NCBI GenBank assembly: GCA_027422505.1
Contig: JAPQWV010000357.1
Span: 496,001 to 560,000, forward strand
Reading direction: 5' to 3'
Source: Craterostigma plantagineum
Taxonomy: Eukaryota; Streptophyta; Magnoliopsida; Lamiales; Linderniaceae
DNA length: 64,000 nucleotides
The notes below the pieces were generated by a model. It saw only the letters and a program-made list of their open reading frames with translations. It did no database searches and was not told the origin of the DNA. The stretch's first letter is position 1, and the number at the start of each line of letters is the position of its first letter. Positions 34,252 through 46,547 of the stretch are shown piece after piece. The position numbers and the translations under genes were made by a program.

Positions 34252-35917
34252 ATTGTTTATTACCGAACATATTAACTTATATTCTAGAACATATTTGAAT
34301 TATTTATTAATTACTTTCCTTTTTATTTTATGATAAAACTTAGACAGAGATGTATGTTTTACTGTTACTTACTTAAGGTGATGTCGCTCTTGAGATATAA
34401 TGTTTTATGGATACTTAAAAAATTATTTGATTAATTTTAACTTTTTTGTTTAAATATTATTATCACTAAAATTAATTTTACACATGGTTAAAGAAAGATG
34501 TGGTAATCTAATTTCTGATCTATTGGTTATGATCATAATTTCGGAAACATATGGATGTTGATGGCATTTTTAACCTTTATAAGAAGAGATTCATTGTAAG
34601 TTTCTTTTAATATTTTGTTACGTTTAATTGCTCGTATTTAATAATAATATGTCGAGCCCTCTCTAGATCGATCATTGACAATCTTCAGTAATGAGTCATG
34701 TGGTCGTTCCATCACAGTTTATTGTCCAAATACATTCAATTCCTGATAAAATCTATATCGTATGTTACGACATTTCCCTTTTTCAAGTTAACGATTGGCG
34801 GTTCAACACCCGAATGGGAGGCCATGGACTGAAAGACTATATTAATATTCGAAGTCAATAGCTATAGATGCCTCACTCTCATCTCATGAGAACAACGACT
34901 AAACTCAAAATATATAGATATTATTTATTTGCTTTCTTACCGAATGCTACTGCCAATTAAATAATACGCAATAAAATAAAAACAAATGGAATTTCTATTG
35001 CCTATAAGAAATTTTGGAATACAATATCCAAAATAAATTAATAAATTTACGATTATACCTATGACACTCTATTCTCGTATGGCATTTCGAGAGCATACTC
35101 TAAACAAACCCCTCCTTTTTATGCGCAAAAAATTTAAAATTCCCCAAAGTCAAGTTACTTTCATAACCTATTGCAGCTTCTTTGAACCGATCCCACCCCA
35201 ACAAGATGTGAACAACGGAAAACACACTCTTCCGCTATTAAGAACATAGCACTTTCGGGTTTACAAACTCCGATGGAGAATGTGAAGTTACAAGTCGTGT
35301 CCTCACTCGCTCACCTAACATGCTAAACTCCTTGAAGTCCCTTATATAGGACTCGCCGGCTCCAGCCACCATTGACCACCAATCAGCGGTCAACTTCGGT
35401 CTAATGAGTGACATATAGGCACATTTACGATCTAGTAATAGTCCAATTCATATATGATATGAGCCTATTTATTGAAAAAGACTCTCACGATACAGTAGTG
35501 GTTCATACTATCTGGCTTTGGACCACACCATCTTCCCGAAAAAATCTTCAAGACTATAATTGATGTTTCAAGCCGGGCAATTACCGAATAGACACTAGCC
35601 AATTATTATTATTAATGTTATTATTATTATTATTATTAATTACTCGTAATGGACGATTGTTCGTATGATCATTTGCATGGTCAAGAGTCTTCGTTGTCGA
35701 ACGAAAAAGGGGAGAAAATACCAAGATTCTTAATTTATATCAATAGAGAGGCCGGGTCAAAAATCGGAACCCATAACCCGATCTTCCTCTCTTTTGATTA
35801 TTCTTTCTTCTTCCCATCTTCTCTATATTACCTTGTCTTATTTCCCATTTCCTGCGCTGTTCTTGATTAGCTGGGTATTGGGATCTCCTCGTTAGATCTC
35901 ATCCGTGCGTTTCCAAG
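34252..35917 (+). other. Upstream region of LCB2, no gene seen
   Basis: This 1.7-kb AT-rich stretch holds no supported reading frame. It includes a TTATTA microsatellite (35603-35640), and CT/TTC-rich sequence at 35785-35880 that is probably the 5' leader of LCB2. A TATA-like CTCTATATTACC lies at about 35820. The sequence at 34640-34900 has the look of an old retroelement remnant but lacks definable ends. Confidence 0.5.
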
Positions 35918-38900
35918 ATGATTACGATCCCTTATCTCACCGCGTTGACCACTTACTTCAGCTATGGCCTCCTCTTTGCCTTTGGCCAGATGCGTGATTT
36001 CTTCAGGAAGATAATCGATTGGTGGTCCAAGAGTAATCTTCAGGTTTTCATTTATTGTCGATTTTTCTTTATTTTCTTTTGATTTTGTTTTTATATAATC
36101 TGTCGATGTGGGATTTTCGTTTTCACTTTCTTTCGTCTATGGAAGGGTTATGCGCCGATCTGTTTGGGATTGGAGGATTTCTACATTCGAAGATTGTACT
36201 TGAGGATTCAGGTATCCCCTTTTCCGTTGTTTTAACACTTTCGTTTTCTTTTGTGTGTGTATGTGTTTGTTTTGGTGCATTGCGGTGATGGATTACCTTG
36301 TCCTTTGGGATGTGTCCTTTGAACATTTTAATGTTCGAGTAAAATTCTTGTTGAGATTATAAAAAAGTTCGTCCCACATCGACTAATTCAAGATCTAAGA
36401 GCCGCTATATATATACACGAGGCATTCTCCTCCTATCACCAATTGGTTTTAGGAAGGAGCCCTCGATTTCTAATATGGTATCAGAGCAATTCTTCCGCTC
36501 GCCGCCACCCGATTCATATGTTCACGGGTTAGGCCAGTCATGCCACACGTGAGGGGGCGTGTTGAGATTATAAAAAAAGTGGGTTTCATCCCACATCGAC
36601 TAATTCAAGCTCTAAGAACCGCTATATATATAGGAGGCTTTCTCCTCCTATCACCAATTGGTTTTAGGAAGGACCCCTCGATTTCTAATATGTATCAGAG
36701 CAATTCTTCCGCACGCCGCCACCCGATTCATATGTCCACGTGTTAGGCCAGTCATGCCACACGTGAGAGGGCGTGTTGAGATTATAAAATAGTGGGTTTC
36801 GTCCCACATCGACTAATTCAAGCTCTAAGAGCCGCTATATATATAAGAGGCTTTCTCCTCCTATCACTAATTGGTTTTAGGAAGGACCCCTCGATTTCTA
36901 ATAATTCTCTTCCTGTTTGTTTTCTTGTATTCCTGTAGCAACGTAATCAGCAAAAACCAAAAACATAAACAAAATTTCTTCATAATTCCTGGATATCGTA
37001 CTCAAATTCGTCAGAAAGGAAAGTGAGTTTTTCTTTTTCTTTCTTTGTTAACATTTCTTCATCTTTTATAGGACTGCTTCAATCGACCGATATCTAGCTC
37101 ACCCGATGCTTGGTTTGATGTCGTGGAGCGTGTCTCTAACGACAACAACAAGACATTGAAGTAAGATTTAAGTGGCTTATTCGGTGCCTGCTTTGTTTTA
37201 CTATCTTTTCCAGCTAAAGTTGCTATGGATTATTCAGTATTATCATCATTTCACTTGCTAAAAAGAAACAGAAATATGCCAAACACCATCAAAATAAAAA
37301 GCGGATAATTTATGTTTTGGTTTCAATCACCATAACAACAACGTAATGATATATATGCAGGCGGACTACAAAGGTCAGTAGGTGCCTGAACTTGGGATCG
37401 TATAATTATCTGGGATTTGCTGCTGCAGATGAATACTGCACTCCCCGTGTGATTGAGACGCTGAAGAAATTCTCGCCAAGCACTTGTAGTCCTCGTGTTG
37501 ATGGAGGTAGGTAAATCATAATTAGTTGAAACTTACTACTTTTTTATTTTTGTGGAGAAAATATTCATCTATTCATTCTATTGGTACGATCAGGGACGAC
37601 CACATTGCATGCCGAGTTGGAGGAATGTGTTGCTGATTTTGTTGGGAAGCCCTCTGCCATAGTTTTTGGCATGGGTTATGTGACAAATGCTGCCATTATT
37701 CCTGTCTTAGTTGGGAAGGTATTGAAGGCTTTTCTTGGACTATTATAATTAATTTGATAAATTTGATATTTTGCGTTGTACATTAGATTGTCTCTTGAGC
37801 TCGCCGTATCTCAACAATTTTGCAGGGAGGCTTGATCATCAGTGATTCTTTGAACCACAACTCAATCGTAAATGGCGCTCGAGGATCGGGAGCCACTGTT
37901 CGAGTTTTCCAGCATAACAGTGAGTTCCTAATTTTTGTTTATTTATCTTTTCTGAAGAATTTTCCAGCATAACAATGAAATAACTTGAATGAATTTGTAT
38001 CATTTTTTTTATTTTCCACAGCTCCTTCCCATTTGGAGCAAGTGTTGAGGGAACAAATTGCTCTGGGACAGCCCAGAACTCACAGGCCATGGAAGAAGAT
38101 AATCGTCGTGGTGGAGGGAATCTATAGCATGGAAGGTGAACTCTGTAAACTCCCTGAAATTGTCGCCATATGCAAGAAATACAAGGTAAACTTTGTCTAT
38201 TCAATACAGTAATCTTTAGACAGTGGTGTTTTTTGCCTCAACTAAGATCCTTCCTTATCAGCATCTGATTTCACTTAGCATTTTATGACACGCCTTCTTG
38301 CTACTCTCAAGTCTGTTAATTGTAATAAATGGGATTCTGTTCTTTGAACATGGATAATCTGATACTTTTGTTTTCATTTGAAATCAGGCATATGTTTATC
38401 TCGACGAAGCTCACAGCATAGGAGCCGTAGGAAAATCTGGGAGAGGTGTTTGTGAGCTCTTAGGAGTCGATACTGCTGATGTGGATATTATGATGGGAAC
38501 GTTTACTAAGTCATTTGGATCGTGTGGTGGTTACATTGCAGGATCTAAGGTTTTGTTTCGCATTCATTTGATTTACAATTTCTAAGGATTGAGTTGTCTT
38601 ATTACTACAAGCGAATTTTCATGTAGGAACTTATCCAATACCTGAAGTACACATGTCCTGCTCATCTTTATGCAACATCGATATCTCCACCAGCCGCGCA
38701 ACAGATTATTTCGTCCATTAAAGTTCTTCTTGGCGAAGATGGTTCTAGCAGAGGTGGGATGGGGGAAATTATTTATCTGTAATTTCGCCACTCTTTTTTT
38801 ATTTCATTATCATGTCCAATTTTAGGAAAGCTCCTTTATGTTATTTTATTTTTCTGCAAACAGGGGCTCAGAAACTAGTTGCAATACGGGAAAACAGCAA

Positions 38901-39272
38901 CTTCTTCAGATCGGAGCTGCAGAAGATGGGCTTTGAGGTTCTTGGTGATAACGATTCTCCTGTGATGCCCATAATGCTTTACAATCCTGCGAAAATTCCT
39001 GCATTTTCAAGGGAGTGCCTCAAAAGAAATGTAAGATCAAGCATTTTCCTAGCTATTCACTACCCATCATAGGTCTCTCCCTCTCTCTCTGTTTCTCTGT
39101 CTCACATACACATGAACCAACTTCTCAATCGCATTACAGGTTGCAGTTGTGACTGTTGCTTTTCCAGCTACCCCGTTACTTTTGGCACGTGCACGTATCT
39201 GCATATCTGCTGCTCATTCGAGGGAAGACCTTGTTAAAGCTTTAGAGGTTTGGACTCTTCTTTTATATTCAT

Positions 39273-39311
<39 letters not shown>

Positions 39312-39492
39312 GTGTATATATTTGTCATGGTCATGTTAGAAGTGATGATGCCAATAATATGTTTTTGTGTGGGCACATTAGGTTATCAGCACAGTGGGTG
39401 ATATGGTAGGAATAAAGTACTTTCCAGCTGAGCCAAACAAGCAACAGCAGCTTATTGAGGAAGAAGTACAAAACAGAGTTAAGATGGACTGA
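35918..39492 (+). CDS. Serine palmitoyltransferase catalytic subunit, 12 exons
   Basis: This gene encodes LCB2, which with LCB1 condenses serine and palmitoyl-CoA to 3-ketodihydrosphingosine, the first step of sphingolipid synthesis in the ER. Exons: 35918-36043, 36146-36211, 37072-37160, 37361-37506, 37594-37718, 37826-37919, 38022-38185, 38388-38549, 38627-38753, 38864-39030, 39140-39247 and 39382-39492. All junctions are GT-AG and phases join without a break. The product is 494 residues, close to the usual 489. It starts [20 protein letters not shown], giving an N-terminal membrane segment, and has the aminotransferase-fold motifs [10 protein letters not shown] (Asp276, His279) and [13 protein letters not shown]. 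Lys311 of the latter forms the Schiff base with pyridoxal phosphate. A poly(A) signal AATAAA lies at 39681. Intron 2 contains a TRIM and intron 11 a TA microsatellite. The gene looks intact. Confidence 0.96.
36349..36903 (+). mobile_element. Tandem TRIM with three LTRs in LCB2 intron 2
   Basis: Three LTRs (36349-36475, 36560-36690, 36774-36903), each starting TGTTGAGATTATAAAA and ending TTTCTAATA, alternate with two short internal segments of about 84 bp. The first internal segment starts directly with TGGTATCAGAGC, the primer site for initiator-Met tRNA, and ends in a G-rich tract (GTGAGGGGGCG). The second has lost one G of the primer site. The target duplication ATTCT is present at 36344-36348 and 36904-36908. 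It has no coding capacity, as usual for terminal-repeat retrotransposons in miniature. It lies in the sense orientation of the host gene, inside a spliced intron. Confidence 0.92.
39275..39320 (+). repeat. TA microsatellite in LCB2 intron 11
   Basis: A run of more than a dozen TA units, then TATGTATATATGTGTATATA. It is located 27 bp after the 5' splice site of the last intron and is likely length-polymorphic. Confidence 0.9.
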
Positions 39493-40196
39493 CACAATAA
39501 GCTTCTTGCAAGTTGGAACTAAAAGGTCTTTCAAGAAGAGTTTTTGTTTCACTTCTTCAAATCTGTTTTCTTGCTTTCTGTACACAGGAATTATGTAATT
39601 TTTTTTATTTTGTATCTTTTTTTTTGGCTTGTATGGAAAAGGTATTATTTATTAGTCTTCGGTTTTTTTTTTATCACGAAAATAAAATATCAACCGAGGC
39701 AAGGCAAAAATGTAGAGATAGCGCGTGAAGCGTAAAATCATTCAAAATCATCACTTCCTTGGTAGAAAAAGTTGGTTTGGATTCTAATTTCTATCATTAC
39801 ACGTTGATTTTGAGAGGTCATTCGTATTATTACAGCACTTCGATTCAATAAAAATCTTAAACTTACCAATGGATTGATCAATATATATATCGTAATCCGT
39901 ATGTCTACTTTCCATTATGCAACTCGGCAAACCTTATCAAGAGCTTTCGCAGAGCCTCGACTCAACAGACCCGATATCTTTTGGATTTTATTGTAGGAGG
40001 AATAGGATCATATCTTATTATATATAAGAGCAGACGACTGACTCGTGCATGTATTCATGTGCAATGAAGACTATTATTACTAGCCGTGTTTAAAGGTTTT
40101 GAAATTAATTGGAACATGGCACCACATATATAAGATATCCCTCAAATGGGAAATATCTATTCTTTGGATTTTATTATTATTTTGTAGTTTTCAATG
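39493..40196 (+). other. LCB2 3' UTR and downstream intergenic sequence
   Basis: The transcript probably ends soon after the AATAAA at 39681. The remaining sequence is AT-rich, with no reading frame, RNA gene or element ends that I can support. Confidence 0.6.
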
Positions 40197-40321
40197 TTGT
40201 CGAGTATATCCTATTAGGATCGTTTTATATGTTTAAATGGGGTGAATAAATACTTTTTAAAGCTTGTAAAATACTTGAGTTGTAATAACTTGAGCTCTTG
40301 AAAATATTTAAGCATCGAGAG

Positions 40322-41177
40322 TGTTGGGTTTTAAGCCCAATGGGCCTTGGGCCCAAGTGTGGGTAATTGGCCCACTAAGAGAAGAGCTGAAATGATTTTA
40401 TTAAATCGAGAAGACGTCGGTCGCCGAAACGAGAAACCGTTGAAAGATTACGAATCTACGTTTCGAGACGAATCTAACGAATATTAATTTGCTCAAAACC
40501 GATATCGGGTGAATGAGAAATTAATTATTAAAGTCAGCCCAAATTAAAAAAAAAAAGAAAAAAAAATTAAAAAAAGATGACGTGGCACGTTGATGACGGG
40601 TCACTGACACGTGGACTGACGTGGACTGACGTGGCGCTGATCTGGCGCTGACTGGGCATGCTGATGTGGCTGTTTGAAGGGGTATTGGGTATCAGTCCGA
40701 AAGTTATGACTATTCCCAGATTGACCCCTGGCCAAAAGTTACACCTATTTACGAATTCGGCCCAGTCAAAGGAGGTCAAACTGAAAAGTTATGACTTTTC
40801 GCGAATTGACCCCTACAGCTTTTCGGACAGTATAAATAGGTCCCCTGGTAGAATAGAAATTCATTCAATTCACTCCCAGCACTTTACAGAAAGTTGACAG
40901 CACATCCCTTAGGCATAATAAGGCATAAAAAATGCAAGATAGGCTCGAGTCTTTAGTAGATTCGCCCGATAATTTCGTAACGGTGTGCGACGTTTCGAAA
41001 TTCTTGAAGTCGTTGTATCTTCGGGACGTATTGCGACAACCCGAGGCACTGAAATACGGGGCAATAACGTCTTACGGAAAGCGTACGACGTACGTGCCTC
41101 GACTTCGACGTAGTAAGCCGAAACTCTGTCCGAGTTTTACGAGCGCCACCGACCGGACGCCAACACCGGAACCAACA
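40322..41177 (+). repeat. 5' LTR of the young copia
   Basis: Starts TGTTGGGTTTTAAGCC and ends GGAACCAACA. It contains an A-rich run (40545-40575), a TGACG/ACGTG-rich block (40576-40660) and TATAAATA at 40831. This suggests U3 of about 530 bp followed by a long R-U5. Confidence 0.95.
40576..40838 (+). promoter_or_regulatory. LTR promoter with as-1/G-box-like repeats and TATA box
   Basis: Within about 60 bases there are GATGACGTGGCACG, ACACGTGGACTGACGTGG, ACTGACGTGG and CTGATGTGG. These overlap TGACG cores of bZIP (TGA-type) sites and ACGTG cores of ABRE/G-box sites. A TATAAATA follows at 40831, inside a region with two partial copies of GTTATGACT. Motif function is inferred from known plant cis-elements and has not been shown for this LTR. 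Confidence 0.6.
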
Positions 41178-41204
41178 ATCGTAAGACGTTATTCTGTCTG
41201 ATCG

Positions 41205-44200
41205 ATGGCGACGCTAGCGAATATTCCCACCGCCGTACCGCTAACGGGTAGCAACCACGCCGAAAAGCCGGCGAAATTCAACGGAGCCGATTTCAAGAGA
41301 TGGCAACAAAAAATGCTATTTTATCTGACGACTCTGAACCTGGTGCGCTTTCTGAAAGAACTCCCGCCCCAGGTGAACACCGACGGTGCCGCTGACGACG
41401 CCGTACCCGAAGAGAATGCACAACAACAGGCGGCGTTGGACACGTGGAATAATAATGATTTCATGTGTCGTAATTATATTTTGAATGCCTTGGACGACTC
41501 CCTATACAACGTCTACGCGGTCGCTAAAACTGCTAAAGAGTTGTGGGACTCGTTGGACAAAAAGTACAAAACCGATGACGCCGGACTGAAGAAATTCATT
41601 GTCGGCAGGTTTTTGGACTATAAGATGACCGACTCCAAACCAGTATTGGACCAGGTCCGTGATCTGCAACTGATAATCCACGATATACACGCGGAGAATA
41701 TGCAGATCAGCGAATCCTTCCAGGTAGCTGCTATAATAGAGAAGCTGCCGCCCCTGTGGAAGGACTTCAAGAACTACCTCAAGCACAAGCGTAAGGAAAT
41801 GGGGCTTGAGGACCTGATTGTGAGGCTTCGAATCGAAGAAGATAATCGAAGAATCGAGGCCAAGAGCAAAAGGGGCAGCGTGGATGTACGTGCGAACCTG
41901 GCCGAATCAAGCACCGGCAAAAAGCGCAAGAGGCCTAATACGACGCAGCAGAAGCCGAATAAAATAAGGGGCAACTGCTACAAATGCGACAAACCTGGGC
42001 ATATGGCCAAGGATTGTCGGCTGAAGAAAAAGAGCAAGAAGAATCAAGCTCACTTGACCGAGGCAAAGCCGGGGACAGATCTAACGGAGATGGACCTAGC
42101 CGCCGTCGTATACGAGGCCAACGTGGTAGACAATCCTAGGTCGTGGTATATCGACTCTGGAGCGACTCGCCACATCTGCTCTGATAAGGAGATGTTTTCA
42201 ACCTACATCCCTATCTCAGGCAGGAAGCTGTTTATGGGCAACGCAGCCACCTCAGACATTGTCGGATTAGGGAGGGTAGTGCTGAAGATGACCTCGGGCA
42301 AGGAACTCACTCTTGTGGACGTACTGCATGTGCCAGACATCCGCAAGAACTTGGTGTCAGGCTCCCTGTTGAGCAAAGCCGGATTTAGGCAGGTGTTTGA
42401 GAGTGATAAGTATGTACTGACCAAAAACGGTCATTTCATAGGTAAGGGCTACCTCGAGAAGGGGCTCTTTAAGATGAATGTAATGCCTGTAATACGTGAG
42501 ATTGAACTCGCTAATAATAATAAAGAAAGTTCATCTTATTTGGTTGAGTGTTCCAATTTATGGCATCATAGATTAGGACACGTGGGTTTAAATAAAATAA
42601 AAAAGTTAATAAGTTTAAACCTGCTTTCGCAAATGGAAGTCGACTCACAACAAAAATGTGAGTCTGTGTCGAGGCAAAAATGGCCAAGGCACCGTTCTTC
42701 TCTGTTGAGAGAAGTAGTGTGCCTCTAGAACTAATCCATACAGATATATGTGATCTGAAGTTCGTGCAGACTAGAGGTGGAAAAAAGTACTTTATTACTT
42801 TTATCGACGATTGCACGAGATTTTGCTACGTATATTTGTTAACTGGCAAGGACGAGGCTCTTGATGCCTTCAAAAGATATAAGAGTGAAGTTGAGAATCA
42901 ACTAAACTCACGAATAAAAATAATTCGAAGTGATAGAGGAGGAGAATACGTGGCGCCGTTCGAAGAATTTTGCCAAGAGCACGGCATTATTCATCAAACA
43001 ACCGCGCCTTATTCACCTCAGTCAAACGGCGTTGCTGAACGCAAAAATAGGTCTCTTAAGGAGATGATGAATGCTATGTTGATCAGTTCTGGGCAACCTC
43101 AGAACTTGTGGGGGGAAGCAATCCTCTCGGCAAATCGCATTCTGAATATGGTGCCACACAAAAAGAAAGAAAAAACTCCATACGAGCTATGGAAAGGTAG
43201 GGCTCCGTCCTACAATTACCTGAAAGTGTGGGGGTGCCTAGCAAAGGTCGAAGTACCTAAACCTAAACAGGTTAAGATAGGACCCAAGACTGTTGATTGC
43301 ATTTTCATCGGATATGCTAATAACAGTAGTGCATATAGATTTCTAGTGCACAAATCAGAAAACCCTGAAATGAATACAGGGATGATATTTGAATCAAGGA
43401 ATGCAGTATTCTTCGAGAATATTTTCCCAAATAAGGAAAAGAAAGAAATAAGCTATAAGAAGCGAACTTACGATGCCGTGGAGAGTTCACCTCAAGAAAA
43501 CGAGGAACCACGGCAAAGCAAACGTAAGAGAACGGCCAAATCGTTTGGGCCTGACTTCCTAACATATATGTTAGATGATGAACCACGGACTTTGCAAGAG
43601 GCATTGTCTAGTCCAGAAGCTCCGTTCTGGAAAGAAGCTGTGAACAGCGAGATTGAGTCCATTATGCAAAACCATACGTGGGAGCTGGAAGACCTCCCAA
43701 AGGGGTGTAAGCCTTTAGGATGCAAATGGGTCCTTAAAAGGAAACTTAAGACCGGTGGATCAATCGAAAAATATAAAGCTCGTTTAGTAGCTAAAGGATT
43801 TAATCAAAAGGAAGGGTACGATTTCTTCGATACCTACTCACCCGTGACAAGGATTACATCCATACGGGTCTTGATCGCTATAGCAGCGCTGTATGACCTC
43901 GAGATACACTAGATGGACGTGAAAACGGCCTTTCTAAATGGGGAACTTGAGGAAGAAATATATATGAGACAGCCCGAAGGGTTTATTGTACCCGGGCAGG
44001 AAAATAAAGTGTGCAGACTCGTGAAGTCACTTTACGGGCTTAAGCAAGCACCGAAACAGTGGCACGAGAAGTTCGACATGACGATGCTGTCGAATGGATT
44101 TAAGATTAATGAGTGTGATAAATGTGTTTATATAAAAGGCACACCCGATGAGTTTGTGATTGTCTGTCTTTACGTAGACGACATGTTAATCATGGGAAGC

Positions 44201-45184
44201 AATCACAGAATAATCGTGAATACAAAGAATATGCTGAAAAATTATTTCAGTATGAAGGATATGGGCTTGGCTGACGTCATTTTGGGAATAAATGTCTCTA
44301 AGACGTCCGAAGGAATTGTGATTACACAATCTCACTATGTTGAGAGCGTGTTAAAGAAATTTGACGCCTTCGATGATCCTCCGGCTAAGACACCTGTGGA
44401 TACTAATGTACACTTAGCCAAAAATAGAGGAGAGCCCGTATCGCAACTCGAATACGCTCGGGTGATTGGCAGTCTGATGTATTTGTCTAACTGCACTCGA
44501 CCTGACATAGCGTACTCAATTAGTAAACTGAGTAGGTTTACGAGTAACCCGGGCAGTAGTCATTGGGTAGCACTAAGAAGAGTGCTAAGATATTTAAAGC
44601 ACACTATTAATCACGGCATACTATACTCGAGATATCCCGCAGTACTAGAAGGGTATTGCGATGCAAATTGGATATCCGATAGTAAAGACTCCAAATCCAC
44701 GAGTGGTTATATATTTACCATCGGTGGAGGAGCAGTTTCTTGGAAGTCCTCCAAACAAACGTGCATAGCTCGATCCACGATGGAGTCGGAGTTCATCGCA
44801 CTAGATAAAGCCGGCGAAGAAGGAGAATGGCTTCGAAATTTTCTGGAGGATATCCCGTGTTGGAATAAACCTGTGCCACCAATTATGATACATTGCGATA
44901 GCATGGCGGCTATCGGTAGGGCACAGAACTGTATGTATAACGGTAAGTCTCGGCACATTCGTCGGAGACATAACACCGTAAGACAGCTTATCTCTAGCGG
45001 AATAATTTCCACCGACTATGTAAAGTCAAAGGAAAATATTGCGGATCCGCTGACAAAAGGCATAGCTAGAGATCAGTTAGAAAACGCAGTAAGGGGAATG
45101 GGACTAAAAATCCACACACCAAAGAACGAAAACAGTGGTAACTCAACCTCGATGAGTGGAGATCCCACAAACTTGGTTCAATGA
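41205..45184 (+). pseudogene. Copia gag-pol polyprotein, nearly intact, two lesions
   Basis: The ATG at 41205 opens a UBN2-type gag (FNGADFKRWQQKMLFYLT). A zinc knuckle CYKCDKPGHMAKDC follows near 41980, then the protease motif YIDSGATRHI near 42150. The integrase zinc domain (LWHHRLGHVGLNK) follows. A one-base deletion near 42660-42668 shifts the frame, and coding resumes for the integrase core ([23 protein letters not shown]). In the reverse transcriptase a TAG at 43910-43912 stands where family members have a Gln codon, just before [17 protein letters not shown] is intact near 44175, and RNase H motifs (YCDANW, MESEF) run to the stop at 45182-45184. All catalytic motifs are kept, so loss of function would be due to these two changes alone. 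Confidence 0.93.
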
Positions 45185-45690
45185 GACAACTAAGCTGTGA
45201 TTAGTTCAGTAGTATACTTGGAAACTAATAAAGTCCATTCTCGACAGCTGCCCAAGTAATTTCCCGATGAGGTGTGGTTAGGATAAGAACATATGCTTTT
45301 AATGATGACTATACCAAATTGGTGGAGTATTTCGGGCTACTCCAGGATTAAGTCCTAATAGTCGGTCACCTATATAAGTGTGAAGTGGGGCCGCTTCAAT
45401 GGAAAACACTTATGAATCGGAGATATGGTCCACGGCCGAAACGGACACAACGTGAGAATCGAAAAGAGATCAGATTCATCACTGTGTGTTTACTGTTGTA
45501 TTGGTTTACACAAAAAGCCGCCAGTTCAAGACATCACGTTCACTGAGCAGCGAGTAAATCCGATAGTATTTCACTAGGGAAGGTTCAAAGCCACAAGCTA
45601 CCTATCCCGATGCAGTGATGGGTCGTCGGGACTTTCTTGCAAGAGTCAGCATGCATTGCATTTACATTAATTTCCATTCATGTGGGGGAT
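45185..45690 (+). other. 3' untranslated internal part of the young copia
   Basis: Non-coding sequence between the polyprotein stop and the 3' LTR, ending in CATTCATGTGGGGGAT, the plus-strand primer. The same sequence is found in reverse at 18940-19390 of the minus-strand relative. Confidence 0.85.
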
Positions 45691-46547
45691 TGTTGGGTTT
45701 TAAGCCCAATGGGCCTTGGGCCCAAGTGTGGGTAATTGGCCCACTAAGAGAAGAGCTGAAATGATTTTATTAAATCGAGAAGACGTCGGTCGCCGAAACG
45801 AGAAACCGTTGAAAGATTACGAATCTACGTTTCGAGACGAATCTAACGAATATTAATTTGCTCAAAACCGATATCGGATGAATGAGAAATTAATTATTAA
45901 AGTCAGCCCAAATTAAAAAAAAAAGAAAAAAAAATTAAAAAAAAAGATGACGTGGCACGTTGATGACGTGTCACTGACACGTGGACTGACGTGGACTGAC
46001 GTGGCGCTGATCTGGCGCTGACTGGGCATGCTGATGTGGCTGTTTGAAGGGGTATTGGGTATCAGTCCGAAAGTTATGACTATTCCCAGATTGACCCCTG
46101 GCCAAAAGTTACACCTATTTACGAATTCGGCCCAGTCAAAGGAGGTCAAACTGAAAAGTTATGACTTTTCGCGAATTGACCCCTACAGCTTTTCGGACAG
46201 TATAAATAGGTCCCCTGGCAGAATAGAAATTCATTCAATTCAGTCCCAGCACTTTACAGAAAGTCGACAGCACATCCCTTAGGCATAATAAGGCATAAAA
46301 AACGCAAGAAAGGCTCGAGTCTTTAGTAGATTCGCCCGATAATTTCGTAACGGTGTGCGACGTTTCGAAATTCTTGAAGTCGTTGTATCTTCGGGACGTA
46401 TTGCGACAACCCGAGGCACTGAAATACGGGGCAATAACGTCTTACGGAAAGCGTACGACGTACGTGCCTCGACTTCGACGTAGTAAGCCGAAACTCTGTC
46501 CGAGTTTTACGAGCGCCACCGACCGGACGTCAACACCGGAACCAACA
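45691..46547 (+). repeat. 3' LTR of the young copia
   Basis: It matches the 5' LTR almost throughout and is followed by GAGAG. Differences from the 5' copy include GGGTG/GGATG near 45884, T/C in the TCCCCTGG(T/C)AGAA phrase and C/T near its end. Confidence 0.95.

Larger units (their letters stand above)
40322..46547 (+). mobile_element. Full-length young Ty1/copia retrotransposon
   Basis: The target duplication GAGAG (40317-40321 and 46548-46552) and two nearly identical LTRs (856 and 857 bp) define it exactly. By eye the LTRs differ at about eight substitutions plus A-run length changes, under 1 percent, so insertion was recent. The polyprotein region 41205-45184 has only two lesions. The polypurine tract ATGTGGGGGAT lies just before the 3' LTR. 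The leader between the 5' LTR and the first ATG is only 27 bp and lacks the usual initiator-Met primer site. It is in the lineage of the decayed minus-strand element at 18199-25460. Confidence 0.95.

Noticed and set aside
35649..35870. Small frame just upstream of LCB2, considered as an upstream ORF or separate gene
   Set aside because: It ends before the likely leader, has low-complexity TTC-rich content and shows no conserved feature.
36476..36487. TGGTATCAGAGC considered as part of a tRNA gene
   Set aside because: It is the complement of the initiator tRNA 3' end directly after an LTR, i.e. a primer site. No cloverleaf can be drawn around it. The same holds at 51217.
40197..40321. Intact LTR retrotransposon proposed around the young copia
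   Set aside because: Only LTR-like sequence on both sides, no internal domains of a second element and no matching target duplication. It is kept only as a low-confidence solo LTR.
43913..45184. Second half of the young copia polyprotein considered as a separately initiated gene
   Set aside because: The ATG after the TAG is an internal Met of the conserved reverse transcriptase phrase [10 protein letters not shown]. Family members read through this point with a Gln codon.
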